From positions 1-64,000 of the forward strand of contig NZ_JACYUY010000030.1 in NCBI RefSeq assembly GCF_014842025.1: a stretch of 64,000 bases of DNA, written 5' to 3'. This document shows positions 33,057-41,407 of this stretch, one piece after another (position 1 is the first letter of the stretch; each line of letters starts with the position of its first letter). The position numbers and the translations under genes are program-made. Source of the DNA: Massilia sp. CFBP 13721. GTDB lineage: Bacteria; Pseudomonadota; Gammaproteobacteria; Burkholderiales; Burkholderiaceae_D. The notes beneath the pieces were generated by a model. The model made no database searches. It saw nothing but the letters and a program-made list of their open reading frames with translations, and was not told the DNA's origin.

Positions 33057-34226
33057 ATGAAAATCCATGAGTATCAGGGCAAAGAAATCCTCCGAAAGTT
33101 CGGAGTGACGGTTCCGCGCGGCATTCCGTGCATGTCGGTCGACGAGGCCGTCAAGGCAGCGGAAGAGCTGGGCGGCCCGGTCTGGGTCGTCAAGGCCCAG
33201 ATCCATGCTGGCGGCCGTGGTAAAGGCGGCGGCGTGAAGGTGGCCAAGTCGATCGAGCAGGTCAAGGAATACGCGGAACAGATCATGGGCATGCAGCTCA
33301 TCACGCACCAGACCGGCCCTGAAGGCCAGAAAGTGCGCCGCCTGCTGATCGAAGAAGGCGCCGACATCAAGAAAGAACTGTACGTCTCGCTGGTTACCGA
33401 CCGCGTGACCCAGAAGGTCGTGCTGATGGCCTCGTCGGAAGGCGGCATGGACATCGAGGAAGTTGCACACAGCAACCCTGAAAAAATCCATTCGATCGCG
33501 ATCGACCCGGCCGTCGGCCTGACCGACGCCGAAGCGGACGACATCTCGACCAAGATCGGCATTCCTGCCGAATCGCTGCCCGAAGCGCGCCAGAACCTCA
33601 AGGGCCTTTACCAAGCTTACTGGGACACCGATTCGTCGCTGGCCGAAATCAACCCGCTGATCCTGACCGGCAACGGCAAAGTGATCGCCCTCGACGCCAA
33701 GTTCAACTTCGACGCCAACGCCCTGTTCCGCCAGCCAGAGATCATGGCGTACCGCGACATCGACGAAGAAGATCCAGCCGAAGTCGAAGCATCGAAGTTC
33801 GACCTGGCTTACATCTCGCTGGACGGCAACATCGGCTGCCTGGTGAACGGCGCCGGCCTGGCGATGGCCACCATGGACACCATCAAGCTGTTCGGCGGCG
33901 AGCCGGCCAACTTCCTGGACGTGGGCGGCGGTGCGACGGCTGAGAAAGTCACCGAAGCATTCAAGATCATGCTGAAGAACCCTGGCCTGAAAGCCATCCT
34001 GGTCAACATCTTCGGCGGCATCATGCGTTGCGACGTCATCGCCGAAGGCGTGATCACCGCATCGAAGGCTGTCTCGCTGCAAGTGCCGCTGGTCGTGCGC
34101 ATGAAGGGCACCAACGAAGACCTGGGCAAGAAGATGCTGGCCGACTCCGGTCTGCCGATCATCGCTGCCGATACGATGGAAGATGCAGCCAAGGCCGTCG
34201 TCGCCGCTGCAGCTGGTAACGCCTAA
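33057..34226 (+). CDS. sucC: Succinyl-CoA synthetase, beta subunit
   Basis: The ADP-forming beta subunit (389 residues) of the TCA-cycle enzyme that makes ATP from succinyl-CoA. ATP-grasp domain at the N-terminus: MKIHEYQGKEILRKFGV, VVKAQIHAGGRGKGGGVK, EINPLIL and ALDAKFNFDANA metal-binding residues. The C-terminal CoA-ligase domain carries GGGATAEKVTEAFK and NIFGGIMRCDVIAEG. sucD follows 15 bases later. Confidence 0.97.
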   Translation: MKIHEYQGKEILRKFGVTVPRGIPCMSVDEAVKAAEELGGPVWVVKAQIHAGGRGKGGGVKVAKSIEQVKEYAEQIMGMQLITHQTGPEGQKVRRLLIEEGADIKKELYVSLVTDRVTQKVVLMASSEGGMDIEEVAHSNPEKIHSIAIDPAVGLTDAEADDISTKIGIPAESLPEARQNLKGLYQAYWDTDSSLAEINPLILTGNGKVIALDAKFNFDANALFRQPEIMAYRDIDEEDPAEVEASKFDLAYISLDGNIGCLVNGAGLAMATMDTIKLFGGEPANFLDVGGGATAEKVTEAFKIMLKNPGLKAILVNIFGGIMRCDVIAEGVITASKAVSLQVPLVVRMKGTNEDLGKKMLADSGLPIIAADTMEDAAKAVVAAAAGNA

Positions 34227-34241
34227 TTCAAGGAATAAAAA

Positions 34242-35123
34242 ATGTCGATCCTGATCAACAAAGATACTAAAGTCATCACCCAGGGTATCACCGGCAAGAC
34301 CGGTCAGTTCCATACCCGCATGTGCCGCGACTACGCGAACGGCAAGGCTGCCTTCGTCGCAGGCGTGAACCCGAAGAAGGCCGGCGAAGACTTCGAAGGC
34401 ATCCCGATCTACGCCAACGTCTCGGAAGCGAAAGCTGCCACCGGCGCCACCGTGTCGGTGATCTATGTTCCACCAGCAGGCGCTGCTGCCGCCATCTGGG
34501 AAGCCGTCGAAGCCGACCTGGACCTGGCCATCTGCATCACCGAAGGCATTCCAGTGCGCGACATGATGGCCCTCAAGGACCGCATGGCCAAAGCCGGCTC
34601 GAAGACCTTGCTGCTGGGTCCTAACTGCCCAGGCCTGATCACCCCGGACGAAATCAAGATCGGCATCATGCCGGGTCACATCCACCGCAAGGGCCGCATC
34701 GGCGTCGTTTCGCGCTCGGGCACCCTGACCTATGAAGCAGTCGGCCAGCTGACCGCACTCGGTCTCGGTCAATCGTCGGCAGTCGGCATCGGCGGCGACC
34801 CGATCAACGGCCTGAAGCACATCGACATCATGCGCATGTTCAACGAAGATCCTGATACCGATGCAGTCATCATGATCGGCGAAATCGGCGGTCCAGACGA
34901 AGCCAATGCCGCGCATTGGGTCAAGGACAACATGAAGAAGCCAGTAGTCGGCTTCATCGCCGGTGTCACCGCTCCTCCGGGCAAGCGCATGGGCCACGCC
35001 GGCGCGCTGATCTCGGGCGGCGCCGATACCGCGCAAGCCAAGCTGGACATCATGGAAGAGTGCGGCATCAAAGCTACCAAGAACCCGTCGGAAATGGCAC
35101 GCCTGCTGAAGGCCATGCTGTAA
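34242..35123 (+). CDS. sucD: Succinyl-CoA synthetase, alpha subunit
   Basis: The 293-residue CoA-binding and phosphohistidine subunit. It shows TQGITGKTGQFHT for CoA binding, LLGPNCPGLITPDE and the phosphorylated histidine in MGHAGALISGG (about residue 252). It partners sucC and is followed by a clear terminator, so the two form a bicistronic operon. Confidence 0.97.
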   Translation: MSILINKDTKVITQGITGKTGQFHTRMCRDYANGKAAFVAGVNPKKAGEDFEGIPIYANVSEAKAATGATVSVIYVPPAGAAAAIWEAVEADLDLAICITEGIPVRDMMALKDRMAKAGSKTLLLGPNCPGLITPDEIKIGIMPGHIHRKGRIGVVSRSGTLTYEAVGQLTALGLGQSSAVGIGGDPINGLKHIDIMRMFNEDPDTDAVIMIGEIGGPDEANAAHWVKDNMKKPVVGFIAGVTAPPGKRMGHAGALISGGADTAQAKLDIMEECGIKATKNPSEMARLLKAML

Positions 35124-35146
35124 TACCGGACAGTTCTTGTTTTATA

Positions 35147-35175
35147 GAAAAGGAGCCTGCGGGCTCCTTTTTTTA
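35147..35175 (+). terminator. Rho-independent terminator of sucCD
   Basis: Stem AAGGAGCC / GGCTCCTT with loop TGCG, followed by seven T residues, 24 bases after the sucD stop. Confidence 0.9.
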
Positions 35176-35343
35176 TGCGTCCGAATTTTGCAGGTGACAA
35201 ATCCTGTGCGCATAATTCGTTTCCATACAGAAATTGGACAGTGGGTGACAAAAATTGTCAGTACAAATGTGGGAACTGACGTAAACCGTCACTTTTGTTA
35301 TGCACTAACTACCGATCTCCGGTGTTTCCAGGTGTAAACGAGC

Positions 35344-35359
35344 TGGCACGGCGCTTGCA
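35344..35359 (+). promoter_or_regulatory. Sigma-54 promoter of the major pilin gene
   Basis: TGGCACGGCGCTTGCA matches the RpoN consensus TGGCACG-N4-TTGCA at all conserved positions, with 10 bases between GG and GC. It lies 69 bases before the pilin ATG. Upstream, between about 35231 and 35295, several TGTC/GACA motifs (for example TGACAAAAATTGTCA) could be PilR-like enhancer sites. Confidence 0.85.
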
Positions 35360-35427
35360 ATAAGGAGTACGTGGCACGAAGCAATATCGAATACTTACCC
35401 TCACATACCTACCCTCGGAGAAACACC

Positions 35428-35877
35428 ATGAAATCGATGAAAATTGTCAAAAAAGCAGAAGCCGGCTTCACCCTGATCGAACTGATGATCGTTGTTGCGA
35501 TCATCGGCATCCTGGCTGCTGTTGCAATCCCGAACTACCAGACGTACACCGCGAAGTCGAAGTTCACCGCTGCTCTGGCAGAAGTTTCGGCTGGTAAAGT
35601 CGGCATCGACACCGCTCTGAATGACGGGAAGGACATCACCAAGCCGGAAGAAATCGGCCTGGCGTCAACCAAGACTTCGAACTGCACCTTTACTGCTGCA
35701 GCTTCCGCAACCGCTGCCGGCCTGACTTGCGTTATCGAAGCCGGCCCAACCGGCGTGAAGGGCGAAACGATCACCCTGACCCGTGATTCTAGCTCCGGTG
35801 CATGGTCGTGCAAAGCTGACAAAGTCAAGCAAAAGTTCATCGGCGCAACCGGCATCTGCACCGGCGACGCGACCTGA
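35428..35877 (+). CDS. pilA: Type IV pilin (PilA-like, major pilin candidate)
   Basis: The 149-residue prepilin is cut after the glycine in KAEAGFTLIELMIVVAIIGILAAVAIPNY, giving a mature protein starting with phenylalanine and glutamate at +5. The C-terminal domain has cysteines (CTF, LTC, WSC and GIC) that likely form the disulphide loop. It assembles into type IV pili for twitching, adhesion or DNA uptake. The start at 35428 follows GGAG by seven bases. An RpoN promoter and terminator bracket the gene; a close paralogue follows at 36008. Confidence 0.93.
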   Translation: MKSMKIVKKAEAGFTLIELMIVVAIIGILAAVAIPNYQTYTAKSKFTAALAEVSAGKVGIDTALNDGKDITKPEEIGLASTKTSNCTFTAAASATAAGLTCVIEAGPTGVKGETITLTRDSSSGAWSCKADKVKQKFIGATGICTGDAT

Positions 35878-35902
35878 TATCAGTAACGCTTAACTGATAC
35901 AG

Positions 35903-35932
35903 AAACCCCGCTTCGGTGGGGTTTTTGTTTTT
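35903..35932 (+). terminator. Terminator between the two pilin genes
   Basis: Stem AAACCCC / GGGGTTT around CGCTTCGGT with a long T-tract, 25 bases after the first pilin stop. Some read-through could feed the second pilin, which has no obvious RpoN promoter of its own. Confidence 0.88.
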
Positions 35933-36007
35933 GGCTGAGGTACCGCAATCGCGCGCTCGCAGCCACGGTTATCGTTCCGGACTGCTCAATCACACCGGAG
36001 AATTACG

Positions 36008-36463
36008 ATGTCATTCAGGAAAGTTTCCAAAGAAGTAGAAGGCGGTTTTACCTTGATCGAATTGATGATTGTCGTGGCAATCATCGGCATCCTGGCAACG
36101 GTCGCGTTCCCCGTCTATCAGGATTACATGGCCAAATCGAAGTTCGGGGTGTCGTTGGCTGAACTGTCGGCCGGTAAAGTCGGCATCGAGACCAAGCTGA
36201 TGGATAACGAGACGGTCAGCAAACCGGAGGAAGTCGGCCTGGCAGCACAGGATAAACCGACTGCCAACTGCAAGTTCGCCGCGACAGCCAGTGCCGATGG
36301 CGCCAGCCTGAGCTGCGAAATCGTTGCCGGTCCAACAAGCATCAAGGGCCAGACCATTACCCTGGCCCGCGACAAGGATACCGGCGTCTGGACCTGTACT
36401 GCACCCGCCGTCCTGCAAAAGTTGATCGGGCCGGAAGGTGTTTGCAAAGGAAAGACTGCGTAG
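36008..36463 (+). CDS. Type IV pilin, paralogue of the preceding gene
   Basis: The 151-residue prepilin has leader MSFRKVSKEVEGG and the class III signal GFTLIELMIVVAIIGILATVAFPVYQDY. Overall architecture, cysteine placement and the SAGKVGIETKL / GPTSIKGQTITLARD segments show it arose by duplication of the upstream pilin, but the exposed loops differ. It could be a minor or alternative pilin. GGAG precedes the start by eight bases, and a terminator follows. Confidence 0.92.
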   Translation: MSFRKVSKEVEGGFTLIELMIVVAIIGILATVAFPVYQDYMAKSKFGVSLAELSAGKVGIETKLMDNETVSKPEEVGLAAQDKPTANCKFAATASADGASLSCEIVAGPTSIKGQTITLARDKDTGVWTCTAPAVLQKLIGPEGVCKGKTA

Positions 36464-36477
36464 TAAGGTTGTTAAAC

Positions 36478-36504
36478 AAAAACCCGCAATAGCGGGTTTT
36501 TTTA
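36478..36504 (+). terminator. Terminator after the second pilin
   Basis: Stem AAACCCGC / GCGGGTTT with loop AATA, followed by TTTTT. Confidence 0.88.
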
Positions 36505-36522
36505 TTCAGGCATCGATCAGGC

Positions 36523-37242
36523 TCAAACGATTTTTTGCCGGTTCTCCAGCAGCGCCTCGTAGGTCATGTTCTGCAGCAGCGTGTAGTGCACCGGATCGAG
36601 GCCGGTAAATTGCATGCCGTAGGTGAACAGGTCAGTATCATCGGCCGCCTTGGTCACGTTCACGTTGCGGATCGCCGCACGTGCACCGATCTGCACTTCC
36701 TGGTCATCCGGCGGCGCCTGCAGGGCGAACTGCAGCGTGATCTGTTCTTCGTCCGCCGGCAGGCGGTTCGGCGAGACGACCAGGGCGCCGCTCACCGACA
36801 GGTTCAAAATGGTGCAGGCCAGCGGTTTGCCATGGCTGCCGCTGCCGCTGAGCGTCGCCGGCAAGTCGACCTTGACCCGCATTGCCGTGCGCAGGCTGGT
36901 GCCCTGCACCGAGGTCGGGAACGATACGTGCACATAGAACAACGGACGTCCGAATACGCGCTCGACCGTGCAGGCGAACGAACACACCTTGATGCCCGAG
37001 AACACACGGATCGTCAGGCGCTCGCCTTCGGCCAGGCCGATCGGCGCGCCACTTTCCATCGGAATCTTGAGGATGATGTACTCATCCTTGACATAGCCAA
37101 CCAGGCTCGAGAAGTGCAGGACTGGCTTAATGCGGCGGTGCGTGATCAGCTGCAGGCGTGTGCCGACCTGGAGATGCATGGTCTCGAAATCGACATCCTG
37201 GGGTGCGGGGGCGTTTGCCTGTCCGGACTGCATGCTGTTCAT
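36523..37242 (-). CDS. PilZ-domain protein with YcgR-type N-terminus
   Basis: The 239-residue protein has an N-terminal flagellar-brake/YcgR-like beta domain (about 20-110) and a C-terminal PilZ domain (about 115-230). The c-di-GMP-binding motif is present as RTAMR (RxxxR) and NLSVSG (N/D-x-S-x-x-G), so it should bind c-di-GMP. Proteins of this plan couple c-di-GMP to motility. The position opposite the pilins is suggestive of type IV pilus control but not proof. A GGDEF-EAL protein at 60204 could supply or remove the ligand. Confidence 0.87.
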   Translation of the reverse strand: MNSMQSGQANAPAPQDVDFETMHLQVGTRLQLITHRRIKPVLHFSSLVGYVKDEYIILKIPMESGAPIGLAEGERLTIRVFSGIKVCSFACTVERVFGRPLFYVHVSFPTSVQGTSLRTAMRVKVDLPATLSGSGSHGKPLACTILNLSVSGALVVSPNRLPADEEQITLQFALQAPPDDQEVQIGARAAIRNVNVTKAADDTDLFTYGMQFTGLDPVHYTLLQNMTYEALLENRQKIV

Positions 37243-37331
37243 TGTGGAAGCTAGGGGCGACGGCCCGGGAAGGGCGAGATTTTACCATCGCAGTGTGTTT
37301 ATCTGAAGCAACGATTTCGGCAAATCCCGTT

Positions 37332-37356
37332 AAAAAGCCCGTGATGACACGGGCTT
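37332..37356 (-). terminator. Terminator of the S9 peptidase at 37386
   Basis: On the minus strand the stem AAGCCCGTG / CACGGGCTT with loop TCAT is followed by a T-run, 30 bases past the stop. Confidence 0.85.
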
Positions 37357-37385
37357 GTCCTGGTTTTGACAGAAAAATCAGTAAA

Positions 37386-39437
37386 TCAGCGCTTCAGGTG
37401 CTGGTCGAGCCAACCGATCACGGTGTGGTGCCACAACAGCGAGTTAGCTGGTTTCAGCACCCAGTGATTCTCGTCCGGGAAGACCAGCAATTTGCTGTCG
37501 ATGCCGCGCCGCTGCAATGCGGTGAAGGTCGACAGGGCCTGGGCGGTCGGGATGCGGAAGTCGAGGTCGCCCTGGATCACGAGCATCGGCGTCTTCCACT
37601 TGTTCACGTGATGCACCGGATTGAAGCGCTCGTGTTTCTGGGGTACGGCAAAGTAAGGCCCGCCGTTTTCCCAGTCGGTAAACCATTGCTCTTCGGTCGA
37701 ATAGGCCATGCCGCGGGTATCGAACACGCCGTCGTGGTTGACGATGCATTTGAAACCGTCTGACCAGTTGCCTTCGATCCAGTTCATCATGTAGCCACCG
37801 TAGGAAGCACCGAGTGCGCAACTGCGTTCGCGGTCCAGCCACGGGAATTGTTTGACAGCTGCCGCCAGGCCCTTTTGCAGGTCGACCAGCGGGGCGCCGC
37901 CCCAGTCGCCGCTGATGGAATCGGTGAACTTCTGGCCGTAGCCGGTCGAACCATGGAAGTCGATGAACACGGCGGCATAACCCGCGCCCGCATACACCTG
38001 CGGATTCCAGCGGTAGCTCCAGGCATTACCGAAGCTGCCTTGCGGGCCGCCATGGACCAGGAAGGCGATCGGGTACTTGGCGCCGGGTTGGGCGTTCCAC
38101 GGCTTCATGACGTAGCCATACACCGTGTCGCCCTTGGCGCCCTTGAAGGAGAACTGCTCGAATTCGCCGAAGCGGACCTCGGCCAGCTTGTCGGCGTTGT
38201 TCTTTGTCAGTTGCTGCGCCTGGCCGCCGGCCAGCGGCGCCGTGTACAGCTGGGCCGGCGACGACAGGGTCGCCTGCGTATAGGCGAGCGTATCGCGGCG
38301 CATGTCGAAGCCGCCGATCGAACCCTTGTCGGTGAGCCCTGTTACTTTACCGCTGGCGACATCGATCGCGAACAGGCGATGCTGGCCCACGTCCTCGGCA
38401 TCGACGACCAGCGTCTTGCCATCCGCGCTCCACTGCAGGGCGCCGGCCGAGCGGTCCCAGTTGGCGGCCAGCTTGCGCTTCTTGCCGCTGGCAACATCCA
38501 TCAGCATAATCTGGAAGCGGTCGGCTTCGAAGCCGGGACGCGCCATCGCCAGATAAGCTAAAGTCTGGCCGTCCGGCGAAAACACGCCCTTGGTATCCCA
38601 GGCAGGATTGTCCGCCGTCAGGTTGCGCGGCGCGGCATTGCCGGCGGCCGGCACGTCGTACAAGTCGAAATTGGTCGACCAGGCTTCGGTCTTGCCGGCG
38701 ATGCGGGCCGAAAACACGATGGTCTTGCCATCCGGACTAAAACGGTATTCTTCGCGGTCGCCGAAGGGTTTCGACGGCACGTCGCCGTCGAGCGACCCGG
38801 ACAGGCTGACCGGCGCGCTGCCGACGCGGCCGCTGGCATCCAGCGGCGCCGAGAACAGCACGGCATTGCGGCCGTCGGCCCAGGTATCCCAGTGGCGCAC
38901 GAACAGGCGGTCGTAGACGCGTCCGCTTGCCTTGTTCTTGCCCTGCTGCTCGATGCGGTCCTTGGTGCAAGCGAGATCGGCGCAGTCGCGGAACACGGCC
39001 AGGCTGAACGCGATGCGGTCGCCGGTGGGCGAGACGCGGAAATTATCGACGTCGAGCGGCAGATTGGTCACCTGGACCGGTTCGCCGCCGCTGGCCGCCT
39101 GGCGCCACACCTGCGAACTGCCCGAACGGCTCGACAGGAAATAGACGGCGTCCCCCGCGGCAGACCATTCGGGATCGGTGCTACTGCTGTCGTGCGTGGT
39201 CAGCGCTTTCGGGGCAGTCGTCCCTTTCAGGTCGGCGATCCAGATGCTGGTATGGCCGCGGTTCTTGCCCATGTCAGTGCGGCGCACCGTGTACACGACG
39301 CGGCTGGCGTCCGGCGAGACGGCGGGACTGCCGACGCGTTCCAGGGCGACCAGGTCTTCCACCGTCAAACCGCGCGGCGCGGCCACGGCGCCGGAGGCGG
39401 CAATGGCCGCACCCAGCATCATCAAACGTAATTTCAT
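37386..39437 (-). CDS. S9 family peptidase (dipeptidyl aminopeptidase/acylaminoacyl type)
   Basis: The 683-residue exported enzyme has a signal peptide (AAIAASGAVAA), a propeller domain and a hydrolase domain. The catalytic serine is in GASYGGYMMNW (about residue 545), aspartate in QGDLDFRIPTAQA and histidine in DENHWVL. VHGGPQGSFGNAWSYRWNPQ is typical of DPP-type or acylaminoacyl peptidases. The start at 39437 follows GAGGAA; the open frame to 39476 lacks such a site. It is monocistronic. Confidence 0.9.
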   Translation of the reverse strand: MKLRLMMLGAAIAASGAVAAPRGLTVEDLVALERVGSPAVSPDASRVVYTVRRTDMGKNRGHTSIWIADLKGTTAPKALTTHDSSSTDPEWSAAGDAVYFLSSRSGSSQVWRQAASGGEPVQVTNLPLDVDNFRVSPTGDRIAFSLAVFRDCADLACTKDRIEQQGKNKASGRVYDRLFVRHWDTWADGRNAVLFSAPLDASGRVGSAPVSLSGSLDGDVPSKPFGDREEYRFSPDGKTIVFSARIAGKTEAWSTNFDLYDVPAAGNAAPRNLTADNPAWDTKGVFSPDGQTLAYLAMARPGFEADRFQIMLMDVASGKKRKLAANWDRSAGALQWSADGKTLVVDAEDVGQHRLFAIDVASGKVTGLTDKGSIGGFDMRRDTLAYTQATLSSPAQLYTAPLAGGQAQQLTKNNADKLAEVRFGEFEQFSFKGAKGDTVYGYVMKPWNAQPGAKYPIAFLVHGGPQGSFGNAWSYRWNPQVYAGAGYAAVFIDFHGSTGYGQKFTDSISGDWGGAPLVDLQKGLAAAVKQFPWLDRERSCALGASYGGYMMNWIEGNWSDGFKCIVNHDGVFDTRGMAYSTEEQWFTDWENGGPYFAVPQKHERFNPVHHVNKWKTPMLVIQGDLDFRIPTAQALSTFTALQRRGIDSKLLVFPDENHWVLKPANSLLWHHTVIGWLDQHLKR

Positions 39438-39556
39438 CGATTCCTCTTTGAGCGTGTCAGGAAGTTCCGCGTGCAACGGGCTTTGCGGAAAGACAGCAAT
39501 TTACCATGCGGGCTGGGTGGGTGGCCCGGAGCGCTTGGCAGGAGGAAACGAGGTAG

Positions 39557-39814
39557 TTAGTCGTCGCCGAGGTCGGCGCAATCGGTGGCGTGGCCGCCAC
39601 CCAGGTAATGACGGTCACCCCAATCGCCGGGGCCGTCGCTCAGGGCATGTCGGAGAGCCCGGTCGCGCTGGGCGCTCCAGATCAAGAGTCCGCCGGTCAG
39701 CAACAGCACGCAGGCTCCCCAATACCAAGCCAGGCCGAGAAGGCGATAACCCATCGTGCCGACTGCAAAGCCGGCGGTGACGAGCACGATGCCGAAGAAG
39801 TCTTTGAATGTCAT
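39557..39814 (-). CDS. Small two-helix membrane protein, unknown
   Basis: The 85-residue protein begins MTFKDFFGIVLVTAGFAVGTMGYRLLGLAWYWGACVLLLTGGLLIW, two membrane helices joined by a short turn, followed by a hydrophilic tail rich in Asp, Gly and His (YLGGGHATDCADLGDD). I do not recognise the family. It is divergent from the phasin-like gene. Confidence 0.5.
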   Translation of the reverse strand: MTFKDFFGIVLVTAGFAVGTMGYRLLGLAWYWGACVLLLTGGLLIWSAQRDRALRHALSDGPGDWGDRHYLGGGHATDCADLGDD

Positions 39815-39968
39815 GATCGTCCATTCGCGACGCCCTTGAGATGTCGGAACATTATCACGACTGTCGGCGCCGGTGCATGCAAAGGTAGCCACATCGCTAA
39901 CCGGAGCGTAGACTCGATGGTGCGCCGCACAATTGGGCGTTCGATCCATTCACCAGGAGAGCAACATC

Positions 39969-40304
39969 ATGGCAACGATGAGCGCACACCCAACGATGGC
40001 ATTCCCTACCGTCACCACCACCCCCATGTTCGATACCTGGGCCAACGTCGCCGGCCTCTACCGGAACGCCATGCACGCGAACACGCAGCAATTGCTGCTC
40101 AGTTCAGCGGGTATCATCCAGGAGCACACGCTGCGCGCGTTCGTTACCGCCTCGCAGTCCTGTGCCGACGCGTTGGCGAAGAATGCGATGGCGGTGCAGC
40201 AGCAATCGATGGAACGCTTCGCCGATGCGAACGGGAAGGCGGTCAGCATGATCGGCCGGGTGTTCACGCAGGCGTGGATGGCGGGGATGCAGCCGGCACA
40301 ATGA
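39969..40304 (+). CDS. Phasin-like small helical protein
   Basis: The 111-residue protein is predominantly amphipathic helix with phasin-type composition (many Ala, Gln, Met): FDTWANVAGLYRNAMHANTQQLLL, SCADALAKNAMAVQQQSMERF. Phasins coat PHA granules, and many betaproteobacteria have several small ones. The ATG at 39969 follows AGGAGAGC. The family assignment is tentative because no polyhydroxyalkanoate gene is nearby. Confidence 0.5.
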   Translation: MATMSAHPTMAFPTVTTTPMFDTWANVAGLYRNAMHANTQQLLLSSAGIIQEHTLRAFVTASQSCADALAKNAMAVQQQSMERFADANGKAVSMIGRVFTQAWMAGMQPAQ

Positions 40305-40329
40305 GGCATGGCCGGCTTTGCCGGCAACG

Positions 40330-40818
40330 CTATGAGCGCTGAGCGTCTTCCCGCTTTCGCAAAAGCGGGACGCCATTCAAGGTATAGGTGCAACATGAGC
40401 AGGTGACATCCACGTCGTCAGGTCCGAGCGAGGGATTGACCTGGCGAAGGATGTGATGTTCATCAATGAACAAGCCACTGTAGAAGCTGCTTTCTCCGAT
40501 GCGGACCAGCTCCCTTTTTTCCTCGTCGCTGCGGGCGACCAGCCAGTAAATCGGTGCTTCCTGGTCGAGCCGCGAGCATGCTTCGCTGTGAACGGCCGAC
40601 CAATCGTGGCCAACTTTCGAGAGCAGAAAACGAAACAGCGGCGAGTAATCCAGCCCGCGGTTTTGCCTGCCGTGCATTGAGGCGCGCATGGATTCCGACT
40701 CCGTCACCTGTTTGCTGTGGCGCTCGTTGCGGAAGTCGCCGCCAACACGATGATGAACCCCGCGTGCCCGCGTATTTACCTTGCGATAAAGCGGCGCCTT
40801 CGCTGGGTTGTCGTTCAC
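40330..40818 (-). CDS. Conserved hypothetical protein, 162 aa
   Basis: I do not recognise the family by name. The N-terminus is basic (RKVNTRARGVHHRVGGDFRNERH); the middle contains GLDYSPLFRFLLSKVGHDWSAVHSEA, then IYWLV and ESSFYSGLFIDEHHILRQVNPSLGPDD, and the C-terminus has a cysteine cluster CSCCTYTLNG. Strong conservation of aromatic and cysteine residues suggests a folded metal- or nucleic-acid-binding domain. It ends close to the phasin-like gene (convergent) and lies just downstream of moaC. Confidence 0.6.
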   Translation of the reverse strand: MNDNPAKAPLYRKVNTRARGVHHRVGGDFRNERHSKQVTESESMRASMHGRQNRGLDYSPLFRFLLSKVGHDWSAVHSEACSRLDQEAPIYWLVARSDEEKRELVRIGESSFYSGLFIDEHHILRQVNPSLGPDDVDVTCSCCTYTLNGVPLLRKREDAQRS

Positions 40819-40820
40819 GT

Positions 40821-41330
40821 TTAGTCCCCTGCGGCTGTCCAGTCACCGCTCTTGCCGCCATGCTTTTCCAGCACGCGGATATTCGTCATGACCATGCCGC
40901 GATCGACCGCCTTGCACATGTCGTAAATCGTCAGCAAGCCCACCTGCACCGCGGTCAGCGCTTCCATCTCGACTCCGGTCTTGCCGTGCAATTCCACCTG
41001 GGCGCGGCAGTGGACGCTGTTGGCGGCCGTGTCGACGTCGAAATCGACGGCGACGCGCGTGATCGCCAGCGGGTGGCACAGGGGGATCAGGTCGCTGGTG
41101 CGCTTGGCGCCCATGATGGCGGCGATGCGGGCGATGCCGAGCACGTCGCCCTTCTTGGCGTTGCCCGAGACGATCAGTTGCAGGGTTTCCGGTTGCATGC
41201 GGATGGTGCCGGCGGCGACTGCGACGCGGTGGGTCTCGGCCTTGGCGCCGACGTCGACCATGTGGGCCTGGCCGGTGGCGTCGAAATGGGTCAGGCCGTC
41301 TAGGCTGGTCGTTGGATCGGATGGGCTCAT
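40821..41330 (-). CDS. moaC: Cyclic pyranopterin monophosphate synthase
   Basis: Second step of molybdenum cofactor synthesis. The 169-residue protein shows LTHFDATGQAHMVDVGAK, KGDVLGIARIAAIMGAKRTSDLIPLCHPL and GVEMEALTAVQVGLLTIYDMCKAVDRGM, all conserved in MoaC. It lies 1.7 kb from the modABCE molybdate transporter, in opposite orientation, so the region supplies both molybdate and cofactor synthesis. Confidence 0.95.
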   Translation of the reverse strand: MSPSDPTTSLDGLTHFDATGQAHMVDVGAKAETHRVAVAAGTIRMQPETLQLIVSGNAKKGDVLGIARIAAIMGAKRTSDLIPLCHPLAITRVAVDFDVDTAANSVHCRAQVELHGKTGVEMEALTAVQVGLLTIYDMCKAVDRGMVMTNIRVLEKHGGKSGDWTAAGD

Positions 41331-41407
41331 AGTGGGTTCGATATGCTCGGGTAAGAAAGTGTTTCAGGCTGCGGCAGTGTGCCGGCCGATGGGGTTATCA
41401 TAGTACC

